This document shows, piece by piece, positions 1 through 7,151 of a DNA stretch of 14,429 nt (position 1 is the first letter of the stretch; each line of letters opens with the position of its first letter). The position numbers were made by a program, and so were the translations under genes. The stretch is from an uncultured Roseovarius sp. Lineage in GTDB: Bacteria; Pseudomonadota; Alphaproteobacteria; Rhodobacterales; Rhodobacteraceae. The notes beneath the pieces are model-generated. The model was not told the DNA's origin. It did not search any database and saw only the letters and a list, made by a program, of their open reading frames with translations. The stretch covers positions 1-14,429 of the forward strand of contig CAJXKX010000009.1 in the NCBI GenBank assembly GCA_913055965.1. Reading direction: 5' to 3'.

Positions 1-1
1 C

Positions 2-391
2 GAGGCGCTCGCCGCGCTCGAGCACACGGACGGGCTGGTCCGGGCGGGCTGCGAATACGGGCTGCGCCAGCAATACCTGATCAAGCGCGGCGAATCCTTC
101 CTGACGGTGGCGGGGCTCTTGCCCGGGCCGCTGCCGCAGCCGCGGTTGCCGCTGCGCGAGGTGCCGGCGGCGCTGGGCCTGCGTCTGCGGGCGCGGCGGC
201 TGGCCGCCGAGGCCTATGACGCGCTCGAGCGGGATTTCGATGGCGGGCACGGCATTCACCGCGCCCGGGTCGATCTCGGTCGCGGCCTGCTTGCGGGGCG
301 CAAGGGGCGTGCCCGGCTCCTGCGTGCGCGCGACGTCTTCCGCGAGCAATCAGCCGCTGCCCTCGTCGATCTCGCGCAGCAGGTGCTCTGA
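2..391 (+). CDS. C-terminal fragment of an unrecognised protein
   Basis: An open frame enters from the left edge and stops at TGA 389-391, giving 129 residues with no start in view. It is read as coding because it is open from the first base, has the G/C-rich third positions of its neighbours, and ends 25 bp before the convergent msrA stop. The visible part is rich in Arg, Leu and Ala. It contains a segment beginning GLRQQYLIKRGE, a Pro-rich turn (PGPLPQPRLP) and then an Arg/Leu-rich, probably helical tail. I see no membrane segment, no Cys cluster and no catalytic motif that I can name. An internal ATG at 107 exists, but the frame is clearly open upstream of it, so that is probably not the true start. 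The family is unknown to me and no function is proposed. Confidence 0.6.
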   Translation, partial: EALAALEHTDGLVRAGCEYGLRQQYLIKRGESFLTVAGLLPGPLPQPRLPLREVPAALGLRLRARRLAAEAYDALERDFDGGHGIHRARVDLGRGLLAGRKGRARLLRARDVFREQSAAALVDLAQQVL

Positions 392-416
392 GCGCCCGGC
401 TGCGCGTGCCTGCCGC

Positions 417-929
417 TCAGCCTTCGGTTTCGACCGTGCTTCGCGGCAGAACCCAATCCGCGCGCGGGAAATGGCAAGTATAGCCCTGCGGGAAGCGCTG
501 GAGATAGTCCTGGTGCTCCGGCTCCGCCTCCCAGAAATCGCCAACCGGTTCCACCTCGGTCACGACCTTGCCGGGCCACAGCCCGCTCGCCTCGACATCG
601 GCGATGGTGCGCAGCGCCTCGGCGCGCTGCTCTTCGGAGCAATGGTAGATCGCCGAGCGATAGCTCATCCCGATATCGTTGCCCTGCCGGTTGGGCGTGG
701 TCGGATCGTGGATCTGAAAGAAATACTCCAGCAGCCGCCGATAGCTGATGCGTGCCGGATCGAAGACGATCTCGATCGCCTCGGCATGGGTGCCGTGATT
801 GCGATAGGTGGCATTGGGCACATCGCCGCCGCTATAGCCCACCCGGGTCGAGATCACGCCCGGCAGCTTGCGGATCAGGTCCTGCATGCCCCAGAAACAA
901 CCGCCCGCCAGAACCGCCCGTTCGCTCAT
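417..929 (-). CDS. msrA: Peptide-methionine (S)-S-oxide reductase MsrA
   Basis: MsrA reduces the S epimer of methionine sulfoxide in proteins and free methionine, using thioredoxin. The 170-residue product has the family hallmark GGCFWG near its N terminus, with catalytic Cys11. It also has the conserved Glu50 in a THAEAIEI segment and the IHDPTTPNRQGNDIGMSYRSAIY block (residues 73-95) that surrounds the substrate. Cys152 in the C-terminal part is the likely resolving cysteine; Cys97 is another candidate. There is no signal peptide, so it should be cytoplasmic. Its ATG overlaps the stop of msrB by 4 bp (ATGA), so the two are translationally coupled and made from one message. Length is normal for the short bacterial form. 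Identification is secure. Confidence 0.96.
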   Translation of the reverse strand: MSERAVLAGGCFWGMQDLIRKLPGVISTRVGYSGGDVPNATYRNHGTHAEAIEIVFDPARISYRRLLEYFFQIHDPTTPNRQGNDIGMSYRSAIYHCSEEQRAEALRTIADVEASGLWPGKVVTEVEPVGDFWEAEPEHQDYLQRFPQGYTCHFPRADWVLPRSTVETEG

Positions 930-1375
930 GTCACATCCTCCACCTGGTCGAGATAGGCACCGTACCCCTCGGCCTCCATCTCGTCACGCGGGATGAATCG
1001 CAGGCTTGCGGAATTGATGCAATAGCGCAGGCCGCCCCGGTCGCGCGGCCCGTCGGGAAAGACGTGGCCGAGGTGGCTGTCGCCGTCGCGGCTGCGGACC
1101 TCGGTGCGGATCATGCCGAGGGTGAAATCGTGTCTTTCCACGACATGCGCGGGGGCGATGGGCTTGGTAAAGCTTGGCCATCCGCAGCCCGCGTCGTACT
1201 TGTCGGCGCTGGCGAAGAGCGGCTCTCCCGAGACGATATCGACATAGATGCCCGGCTCGGTGGTGTGCAGGTACTGACCGGTGCCGGGGCGCTCGGTGCC
1301 GTTCTTCTGCGTGACGCGGTATTGCTCGGGGCTGAGCGCCGCGACGCGCTCGGGATCCTTGTGATACTGGGCCAT
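926..1375 (-). CDS. msrB: Peptide-methionine (R)-S-oxide reductase MsrB, zinc-free type
   Basis: MsrB reduces the R epimer of methionine sulfoxide and so complements MsrA encoded just downstream. The 149-residue product shows the whole SelR domain: PGTGQYLHTTEPGIY, then DAGCGWPSF with likely resolving Cys64, then DSHLGHVFPDGP, and the active-site block RYCINSASLRFIP with catalytic Cys119. The two CxxC pairs that bind structural zinc in many MsrBs are absent: DIVSGEP stands where the first pair would be, and DSHLGH lacks the second. This matches the zinc-free MsrB type known from Neisseria PilB. No signal peptide is present, so it is cytoplasmic. GGAG lies about 7 bp before the ATG. It is the first gene of the msrBA pair and diverges from the FadR-type regulator. 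Confidence 0.96.
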   Translation of the reverse strand: MAQYHKDPERVAALSPEQYRVTQKNGTERPGTGQYLHTTEPGIYVDIVSGEPLFASADKYDAGCGWPSFTKPIAPAHVVERHDFTLGMIRTEVRSRDGDSHLGHVFPDGPRDRGGLRYCINSASLRFIPRDEMEAEGYGAYLDQVEDVT

Positions 1376-1448
1376 GATGTGCTCCGTTGCGTTTCGGCCC
1401 TCAACATGGGGCGAATCCGCGAAAAGACAAAGCGCAGAGTCGCGGCAC

Positions 1449-1477
1449 TTGCCGCCTGAGGGACGTGGTCATATGAT
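1449..1477 (+). promoter_or_regulatory. Predicted sigma-70 promoter of the FadR-type regulator
   Basis: A -35-like TTGCCG (1449-1454) is followed after exactly 17 bp by TATGAT (1472-1477), which matches five of six bases of TATAAT. The -10 lies inside the 19-bp inverted repeat at 1466-1484, so a bound repressor would block RNA polymerase. Seen by eye only; the transcript start would fall near 1484. Confidence 0.45.
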
Positions 1478-1484
1478 CTGACCA
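1466..1484. promoter_or_regulatory. Inverted-repeat operator candidate TGGTCA-N7-TGACCA
   Basis: The arms TGGTCA and TGACCA are perfect inverted repeats. The 7-bp centre is also partly symmetric, so 16 of 19 positions agree with the reverse complement. FadR-subfamily GntR repressors usually bind sites related to TGGTnnnACCA, and these half-sites match that style though the spacing is wider. The position between msrB and the regulator gene, over the predicted -10, suggests autorepression and possibly control of msrBA. Confidence 0.55.
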
Positions 1485-1506
1485 GTTTTCCCTTCGGACC
1501 CATGAC

Positions 1507-2274
1507 ATGCCGTTCGAGAAAGTGACCCCGGAAAAGCTCTCGACCGCGGTGACGCGGCAGATCGAGAAACTGATCCTGCGCGGCATCCTGCGGCCCGGCG
1601 AGCGCCTGCCCGCCGAGCGTGAACTGGCCGAGAAGCTGGGCGTGTCGCGCCCGTCGCTGCGCGAGGCGGTGGCGGACCTCCAGAACAAGGGGCTGCTGAC
1701 GGCAAGGGCCGGGGCCGGTATCTACGTGGCCGATGTGCTGGGCAGTGCGTTTTCGCCCGCGCTCATCCGTCTCTTTGCCGATCACGACGAGGCGGTGTTC
1801 GACTATATCGGGTTTCGCCGCGATCTCGAGGGGCTGGCGGCCTGCCGTGCGGCGCGGCTTGCCTCGGATACCGATCTTCGGGTGATCCAGACCGTCATGG
1901 ACAAGATGGAAGCCGCCCACAAGAAGACCAACCCGGCGGACGAGGCGCGGCTCGACGCGGAATTCCACATGGCGATCATTGAGGCGAGCCACAATGTCAT
2001 CATGCTGCATATCATGCGCTCGATGTTCCAGTTGCTGCGCGAGGGCGTGTTCTACAACCGTCAGGTGATGTTCAAGCAGCGCACCACGCGCGGCGCGCTT
2101 CTCGAACAGCACAGCCGGATCAACGCCGCCATCCAGGCCCGCGATCCCGAGGCGGCGCGCGCTGCGGTCGATGCTCATCTCGCCTATGTCGAAAAGGCGC
2201 TTTCGGACCAGCAGAAAGCCGACCGCAACGAGGCGGTCGCGCGCCAGCGCTTCGAGCACGAGCAATCCCGCTGA
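1507..2274 (+). CDS. FadR/PdhR-type GntR transcriptional regulator
   Basis: A 255-residue one-component regulator. Residues about 10-75 form the GntR winged helix: the motif RPGERLPAERELAEKLGVSRPSLREAV is diagnostic of the FadR subfamily, and GLLTARAGAGIYV forms the wing. Residues about 95-235 form the all-helical FCD ligand-binding domain. The likely metal or ligand site is complete: Asp150 and His154 in LDAEFH, His202 in LEQHSRI and His224 in DAHLAY. Relatives with this architecture respond to pyruvate, lactate, glycolate or fatty acyl-CoA, and the sequence does not say which ligand applies here. No metabolic target gene sits next to it; its neighbours are divergent msrBA and downstream dacA. 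The start at 1507 is chosen over nothing better; its ribosome-binding site is weak. The inverted repeat just upstream suggests autoregulation. Confidence 0.9.
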   Translation: MPFEKVTPEKLSTAVTRQIEKLILRGILRPGERLPAERELAEKLGVSRPSLREAVADLQNKGLLTARAGAGIYVADVLGSAFSPALIRLFADHDEAVFDYIGFRRDLEGLAACRAARLASDTDLRVIQTVMDKMEAAHKKTNPADEARLDAEFHMAIIEASHNVIMLHIMRSMFQLLREGVFYNRQVMFKQRTTRGALLEQHSRINAAIQARDPEAARAAVDAHLAYVEKALSDQQKADRNEAVARQRFEHEQSR

Positions 2275-2473
2275 CGCCCGCCGCGCGCAAGCCGGAGCTG
2301 GTTTCGGCCTCGTCTGACAGGCGCAACCGACCGGCCGGGCCGCGTCGCCGGAATGCGCATCAGCGCGACACGCTCCTGCCGGGTATCGCCGATATGGGCA
2401 TGACTGCCAGACTGGCCACCACATCTGGGGGAGCAGACCAGGTGAGGCGGAAATTATTCAAGTAAATTCATAC

Positions 2474-2502
2474 TTTAAACGATGCAGTTCATGTGATACA
2501 AT
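2474..2502 (+). promoter_or_regulatory. Predicted promoter of the D,D-carboxypeptidase gene
   Basis: The 294-bp gap 2275-2568 carries no gene that I can support. Its last third is strikingly AT-rich compared with the rest of the window. In it, TTTAAA (2474-2479) and TACAAT (2497-2502, five of six to consensus, preceded by an extended TGA) are separated by 17 bp. This would give a leader of about 60 nt before the ATG at 2569. The first two thirds of the gap are GC-rich, with no clear terminator for the regulator gene. Confidence 0.4.
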
Positions 2503-2568
2503 TAATGCAATTATGCGCGGCACCAAACGTCGCCACGAGGCAGAAACAAGACGAAAAAGAGCGGAACC

Positions 2569-4029
2569 ATGAAGACATGGGGCAGTCCCTCACTGACGTG
2601 GGGCCTTGTCGCCCTTGCGGCGTTCTGGATGCTTGTGATCGTGCCGCTGAGCGCGGCAGCGGCCCCCTATGCGGGCTACGTGATCGACGCGCGCAACGGC
2701 AAGGTTCTCTATTCCGAGAACGCCGATACCCGGCTCCATCCCGCCTCCCTGACCAAGATGATGACGCTCTACATCGTGTTCGAGGCGGTGGAGAACGGCG
2801 AGATCGGGCTTGACGACCTGGTGACCATCTCGCGCTACGCCGCCGCCGAACCGCCAAGCAAGCTGGGCCTGCGCCCGGGGCAGCGGATCAAGCTGCGCTA
2901 TCTCATCCGCGCCGCCGCCGTGCGATCGGCCAACGATGCCGCCACCGCGCTGGCAGAGGCGATCGAGGGGTCCGAGGCACGGTTCGCCCGCCGCATGAAC
3001 CGCACCGCCAAGGCGATGGGGATGACCCGCACCACCTTCAAGAATGCCCATGGCCTGACCGAGAGCGGGCACCTGTCCACCGCCCGCGACATGACGATTC
3101 TCGGACGGCATGTGCTGTACGACTACCCCGAGTATTACAACCTGTTCTCGCGGATCACTGCCGATGCCGGGGTCAAGCGCGTGAGCCACACCAACCGGCA
3201 CATGCTGCGCAGCTATCGCGGTGCGGACGGGATCAAGACCGGCTATACCCGCGCGGCCGGGTTCAACCTGACGGCCAGCGCCGAACGCGGCGGCGTACGC
3301 ATCATCGCCACCGTCTTCGGCGGCAATTCCACCGCGTCGCGCAATGCGCAGGTGGCCAAGCTGCTCGATCTCGGCTTCCAGAAGGCCAAGCGCCGCGTCG
3401 CGCTGGTGACGCCCGGTCGACCGCCCTACCTGGGCAAGCTGGGTCATGCGCCCGTGACCATCGCCGAGGGCGAGGAGCGCCCGACCTATGCCGCGCGCAC
3501 CGTGCGTCTGGCCACAGCCGCCGCCGTGCGCAAGAGCCTGCGCCCGCGCCCGCGCCCCGGTGCAGAGCCTGTCGCGCCCGCGATGATCGCGGATGCGGGG
3601 CAGATCGAACGCGCCGTGCGCGACGCAGCCGAGGCCGCTGCGACCGAGGTCGCGCAGGCCGCAGACGTCCCCGCGCTGCGCCCCGAAACGCGGCCCGAAA
3701 CGGTGCTTGCCGCCACGGAGGAAACCGCGCTCGCCGCCGCGGGCTCGGCAGAGCCGGAACCCGAGGTCGTCACCCGCGTCTCGACCTCGGATGGCCGGCA
3801 CTGGGGCGTGAATGTCGGGCGCTATCCCAACGAGTTCGAGGCGCGGCAGGTGTTGTTGCAGACCGCGCTGAGCGAGCTGTCGACCCTCGACGGAAGCCTG
3901 CGCAAGGTGGTGCGGCGTCCGACCGGGTTCGACGCGAATTTCATGGGCATGACGCGCGACGCCGCCGATACCGCCTGTCGGCGTCTGCACGCGCGCAAGA
4001 TGACCTGTTTCATGATCGGGCCAGGCTGA
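2569..4029 (+). CDS. dacA: D-alanyl-D-alanine carboxypeptidase (PBP5/6 type) with C-terminal SPOR domain
   Basis: A serine peptidase of family S11 that trims the terminal D-Ala from peptidoglycan pentapeptides in the periplasm. The N terminus has one hydrophobic segment (about residues 10-32) ending in an Ala-rich stretch before APYAGYVID, as for a signal peptide. The penicillin-binding motifs are intact: Ser60-Leu-Thr-Lys63 (nucleophile and base), Ser120-Ala-Asn122 and Lys223-Thr-Gly225. The catalytic domain ends near residue 290. A low-complexity Ala/Pro/Glu/Arg linker (about 295-405) then leads to a SPOR domain (about 411-485, starting HWGVNVGRYP, with Cys470 and Cys480), a fold that binds denuded septal glycan. 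It lacks the usual amphipathic membrane-anchor tail of E. coli PBP5, so SPOR binding may replace it. A purine-rich ribosome-binding site precedes the ATG at 2569. The stop lies 6 bp from the convergent oxidoreductase stop. Confidence 0.93.
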   Translation: MKTWGSPSLTWGLVALAAFWMLVIVPLSAAAAPYAGYVIDARNGKVLYSENADTRLHPASLTKMMTLYIVFEAVENGEIGLDDLVTISRYAAAEPPSKLGLRPGQRIKLRYLIRAAAVRSANDAATALAEAIEGSEARFARRMNRTAKAMGMTRTTFKNAHGLTESGHLSTARDMTILGRHVLYDYPEYYNLFSRITADAGVKRVSHTNRHMLRSYRGADGIKTGYTRAAGFNLTASAERGGVRIIATVFGGNSTASRNAQVAKLLDLGFQKAKRRVALVTPGRPPYLGKLGHAPVTIAEGEERPTYAARTVRLATAAAVRKSLRPRPRPGAEPVAPAMIADAGQIERAVRDAAEAAATEVAQAADVPALRPETRPETVLAATEETALAAAGSAEPEPEVVTRVSTSDGRHWGVNVGRYPNEFEARQVLLQTALSELSTLDGSLRKVVRRPTGFDANFMGMTRDAADTACRRLHARKMTCFMIGPG

Positions 4030-4035
4030 GCCGGA

Positions 4036-5361
4036 TCAATCGCCGCGCAGGGTGGCAAGGGCATAGGGCGGCCACATCATCGCCCGGCGCAAGCGTCCCA
4101 GCGGCCAGCGCCGCGGCGGCTTGCGCAGGATATCCGGATAGAGCGGGCGCGCCGCGCGGCCAAGCGCGAGATCCGCAAGGATCGCGCCCGAATGGCTGGC
4201 CATCGCCACGCCGTTGCCGTGATAGCTGAGCGCGGCGAAGGCCCCCGGCATGTCGGGGATGGGGCCCGCAAAGGGCGTCAGATCGGGCGCCAGCGACAGA
4301 AGGCCGTTCCAGCTGTGCGGCGTCTCGACATGCCGCCATGCGGGGAGCATCGCCTCGAAATGCCGCCGGATCGTGCGGTGCATCCGCGCATCGAACCGGG
4401 GCGAGGAAAACAGCCCGCCGCGCATCCCGAAGAGCATCCGGTTATCGGGCATCAGCCGGAAATAATGCAGGAAGAAGCGGTCGTCGTAGCACATCTGCCG
4501 CGTCGTCCAGCCTTGCGCCGCGCGCTCGTCCTCGGTGAGGGGCCGGGTGACGATGACATTGCTCTGCGTGGGCAGGTAGCGCGCCCGCAGCCATCTCGGC
4601 AGGTCGTCCGAGGAATAGCCGCCCGTGGCAACGATCAGGCGGCGGGCGGTGATGCTGGCCTCCGGGGTGGCGAGGCGATAGCGGCCCTCTTGCCGGATCG
4701 CCGTCACCGGCGAACGCGCATGGAGGTGCGCGCCCGCGCGACCGGCGGCATCGGCGAGGCCGAGCGCGTATCTGACCGGGTTGAGCGCAAAACCCACGGG
4801 CGTGGTGAGCGCGCCGTAGAACGGCCCGCCCATGCCCGCCTGTGCGAGGGCCTCGCCGGGGATGAGCGTGGGGGTGACGCCGTAATCCGCCTCGATCTGC
4901 GCGGCGCGGGCCTCGAGACTTGCGGCGGCGCGCGGGGTATGGGCCAGCACCGTCTCGCCCTCGGAATGGGTGTCGGCAGCGATCCCGTACCGGTCGATCA
5001 GGGCACGCACCGTCGCGACGGCGGCCATTTCGCCCTGCCGCCATTCCCGGCGCGCCTCTTCGCCGTGGAGCCGCCGGAGCATCGCGTCCGACGCCGCCGA
5101 CCCGCCAAGGCAGCAGAACCCGCCATTGCGCCCCGACGCCCCCCAGCCGACCGATTCGGCCTCGAACACGCGCACATCCGCGCCCGCTTCCGCCAGGTGC
5201 AGCGCCGCCGACAGCCCGGTGAACCCGGCACCGATCACCGCCACGTCGCAGGCGATCTCGCCCTCGGCGGGCGGATGATCCGGGGGGTGCGCGGTCTCGG
5301 CCCAGAAACAGGCGGCGCGCGGACCCGGCCCGTAGGCATGCGCGGGAAAGACGCGGCTCAT
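4036..5361 (-). CDS. FAD-dependent amine oxidoreductase, PuuB/OrdL-like (DAO family)
   Basis: A 441-residue flavoprotein. The ADP-binding motif GAGFTG (residues 44-49) follows a beta strand and ends in the acidic FEAE. WGASGRNGGF (73-82) is the typical second flavin-contacting motif of the OrdL/PuuB group. The C-terminal FAD-closing region FAGPIPDMPGAF...SYHGNGVAMAS lies near 365-395. Relatives oxidise gamma-glutamylputrescine or other secondary and primary amines with oxygen. Being last in a polyamine uptake operon suggests a polyamine or polyamine-derived substrate, but this is inference. No gamma-glutamylputrescine synthetase (PuuA) is in the window. The start is fixed by a 4-bp ATGA overlap with the potI stop. 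A longer open frame continues upstream through potI but is only that gene's shadow. A Cys-Cys pair follows the GGF motif. No signal peptide; cytoplasmic. Confidence 0.88.
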   Translation of the reverse strand: MSRVFPAHAYGPGPRAACFWAETAHPPDHPPAEGEIACDVAVIGAGFTGLSAALHLAEAGADVRVFEAESVGWGASGRNGGFCCLGGSAASDAMLRRLHGEEARREWRQGEMAAVATVRALIDRYGIAADTHSEGETVLAHTPRAAASLEARAAQIEADYGVTPTLIPGEALAQAGMGGPFYGALTTPVGFALNPVRYALGLADAAGRAGAHLHARSPVTAIRQEGRYRLATPEASITARRLIVATGGYSSDDLPRWLRARYLPTQSNVIVTRPLTEDERAAQGWTTRQMCYDDRFFLHYFRLMPDNRMLFGMRGGLFSSPRFDARMHRTIRRHFEAMLPAWRHVETPHSWNGLLSLAPDLTPFAGPIPDMPGAFAALSYHGNGVAMASHSGAILADLALGRAARPLYPDILRKPPRRWPLGRLRRAMMWPPYALATLRGD

Positions 5362-6176
5362 GCCTGTTGCGCCGCGGCGCGCTCCTCTGCCTGTTGGCGC
5401 AGGCTGGCCCGCTTGGTGACGAGCGAGGCGGTGATGACACCCACCGCGACGATGGCGATCATGATGGTCGAGAGCGCGTTGATCTCGGGGCTGACGCCCA
5501 GCCGGATCGAGGACCAGATCTTGATCGGAAGCGTGGTGGCCGAGGGACCGGCGGTGAACGACGCGATCACGAGGTCGTCGAGCGACAGGGTAAAGGCCAG
5601 CAGCCATCCCGAGATCACGGCGGGCGCGATGATCGGCAGCGTGACGAGGCGAAAGGCGTCGAACGGTGAACAGCCGAGATCGAGCGCCGCCTCCTCGAGC
5701 GAGCGGTCGAAGGTCATCAGCCGCGACGAGACCACCACCGCGACGAAGGCCATCGAGAAGGTGGTGTGCGCGAGGATGATCGTGAGGATACCGCGATCGA
5801 GGCCGATGCCGATGAACAGGAGCAAGAGCGACAGGCCGGTGATCACCTCGGGCATCACGAGCGGCGCATAGATCATGCCGGAAAACAGCGTGCGCCCCGG
5901 AAACCGCCCGGCGCGCACGAGCACCAGCGCCGCCATGGTGCCCAGAACCGTGGCGATGGTCGAGGACACCACCGCCACGCGCAGCGTCACGAGGGCGGCG
6001 TCTATGAACGCCTCGTCGCGCAGCAATTCGCCATACCATTTGGTCGAGAACCCGGCCCAGACCGTCACCAGCTTCGATTCGTTGAAGCTGTAGATGATGA
6101 GGATCAGCATCGGCAGGTAGAGAAACGCGAAGCCGAGCGTGAGCGAGGTGGCGTTGAACCATGTGAGCCGTCTCAT
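5358..6176 (-). CDS. potI: Polyamine ABC transporter permease PotI/PotC type
   Basis: A 272-residue inner-membrane permease, one half of the polyamine channel with PotH. Hydrophobic helices start near residues 12, 62, 102, 130, 185 and 235, giving the six-helix pattern of the family. The cytoplasmic EAA loop that docks on the ATPase is clear at about 161-182 (EEAALDLGCSPFDAFRLVTLP). The N terminus FLYLPMLILIIYSFNESK is very typical of PotC/PotI. The tail is Gln/Ala/Arg-rich (SLRQQAEERAAAQQA). It follows potH after 79 bp that hold two hairpins, and its stop overlaps the oxidoreductase start by 4 bp, so those two are coupled. PotI is preferred over PotC because the binding protein of the operon is PotF-like. 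Confidence 0.94.
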   Translation of the reverse strand: MRRLTWFNATSLTLGFAFLYLPMLILIIYSFNESKLVTVWAGFSTKWYGELLRDEAFIDAALVTLRVAVVSSTIATVLGTMAALVLVRAGRFPGRTLFSGMIYAPLVMPEVITGLSLLLLFIGIGLDRGILTIILAHTTFSMAFVAVVVSSRLMTFDRSLEEAALDLGCSPFDAFRLVTLPIIAPAVISGWLLAFTLSLDDLVIASFTAGPSATTLPIKIWSSIRLGVSPEINALSTIMIAIVAVGVITASLVTKRASLRQQAEERAAAQQA

Positions 6177-6194
6177 GCGCGTGCCTCCGGGTAT

Positions 6195-6241
6195 CCGATT
6201 TCTTCTAAAGAAATCGGACCGAAATCTCTTGAAGATTTCGG
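6195..6241. repeat. Tandem intercistronic hairpins between potH and potI
   Basis: Two adjacent inverted repeats fill the gap. The first has a perfect 10-bp stem CCGATTTCTT / AAGAAATCGG with loop CTA (6195-6217). The second has a perfect 9-bp stem CCGAAATCT / AGATTTCGG with loop CTTGA (6219-6241). They are separated by one base. Their AT-rich stem cores differ from the surrounding DNA. Neither is followed by a T-run on the operon (minus) strand, so they look like an mRNA-stability, attenuation or REP-like element rather than a terminator. Six-base complementarity between the arms of different hairpins would allow alternative folds. Confidence 0.8.
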
Positions 6242-6255
6242 ATGCGTCGCGGGCC

Positions 6256-7146
6256 TCATCCCTCTGCCTCCTGCTGTTTCTGCTGGTTGCGCTGGAACAG
6301 GATGATCGGGACGATCAGGATCAGAAGCAGCACCACCGCCACCGCGCTCGCCACCGGCCAGTCGCGGTTGTTGAAGAATTCCTCCCACAGCACCTTGCCG
6401 ATCATCAGCGTCTGCGACCCGCCCAGAAGCGAGGGGATCACGAACTCGCCGATGGTCGGGATGAAGACCAGGAAACAGCCCGCGACGATCCCGTTCTTCG
6501 ACAGCGGCACCGTCACCAGCCAGAACGCGGTCAGCCGCGAGCAGCCCAGGTCCTCCGCCGCCTCGAGAAGCGAGCCGTCCATCCGCTCGAGCGCCGAGTA
6601 GATCGGCAGGATCATGAAGGGCAGGTAGGTGTAGACGATGCCGATATAGACCGCGACGGGCGTGTTGAGGATCGTCAGCGGCTCGGAGATCAGCCCCGCC
6701 CAGAGCAGAAGCTGGTTGAGATAGCCCTCGGTCGAGAGAATGCCCATCCACGAATAGACCCGTATGAGGAACGAGGTCCAGAACGGCAGGATCACCAGCA
6801 TCATCAGGGTGGCCCGCCAGTGATCGGGCGCGTTGGCCATGCCGTAGGCGATGGGATAGCCGACCAGCAGGGTGAGAAAGGTCGCGATCACCGCGATCTG
6901 CAGCGATGACAGGTAGGCCTTCCAGTAGAGATCATCCGTGGTCAGAAAGACGAAATTCTCGAAATCGAGCTGCGAGACGAAGGACTTGAGCCCCGCCCAT
7001 CCCCCGGAGAAATCGAGCGTGGGGGTATAGGGCGGGATGGCGAGCGCGATATCGGACAGCGAGATCTTGAGCACGATGCCGAAGGGGACGAGAAACAGCG
7101 CCAGCAGCCAGGCATAGGGCAGCGCGATCAGGGCGAGACGGCGCAT
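6256..7146 (-). CDS. potH: Polyamine ABC transporter permease PotH/PotB type
   Basis: A 296-residue inner-membrane permease and partner of PotI. Helices begin at about residues 5, 80, 112, 165, 218 and 268. Between the first two is the extended periplasmic segment usual for PotB/PotH (SDIALAIPPYTP... to TTDDLYW). The EAA loop is at about 194-215 (LEAAEDLGCSRLTAFWLVTVP). LPFWTSFLIRVYSW (120-133) is highly typical of the family. The start at 7146 gives MRRLALIALPYAW; it lies 5 bp after the potG stop, with GGGAG overlapping that stop as ribosome-binding site. An alternative start at 7197 would add 17 Arg-rich residues and overlap potG by 46 bp, so it is rejected. Confidence 0.94.
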   Translation of the reverse strand: MRRLALIALPYAWLLALFLVPFGIVLKISLSDIALAIPPYTPTLDFSGGWAGLKSFVSQLDFENFVFLTTDDLYWKAYLSSLQIAVIATFLTLLVGYPIAYGMANAPDHWRATLMMLVILPFWTSFLIRVYSWMGILSTEGYLNQLLLWAGLISEPLTILNTPVAVYIGIVYTYLPFMILPIYSALERMDGSLLEAAEDLGCSRLTAFWLVTVPLSKNGIVAGCFLVFIPTIGEFVIPSLLGGSQTLMIGKVLWEEFFNNRDWPVASAVAVVLLLILIVPIILFQRNQQKQQEAEG

Positions 7147-7151
7147 CCCCG

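Noticed and set aside
389..419. Convergent terminator between the left-edge gene and msrA (TGAGCG / CGCTCA)
   Set aside because: Only a 6-bp stem with a 19-base loop and no T-run; the symmetry is largely due to the two facing stop codons.
1111..2424. Long minus-strand open frame (437 codons) antisense to the FadR-type gene and part of msrB
   Set aside because: Arg/His/Pro-rich translation without domain features; a GC-skew shadow of two well supported genes.
2590..3990. Long minus-strand open frame (466 codons) antisense to dacA
   Set aside because: Gly/Arg/His-rich with no recognisable fold; the plus strand carries intact SxxK, SxN and KTG motifs.
4192..5871. Long plus-strand open frame (559 codons) antisense to the oxidoreductase and potI
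   Set aside because: No domain signal, and it crosses two real genes on the other strand.
4036..6162. A single 708-residue minus-strand open frame joining the potI region to the oxidoreductase
   Set aside because: Its first 267 codons lie out of frame inside potI, which encodes a textbook permease. The oxidoreductase has its own start at 5361 with an ATGA overlap.
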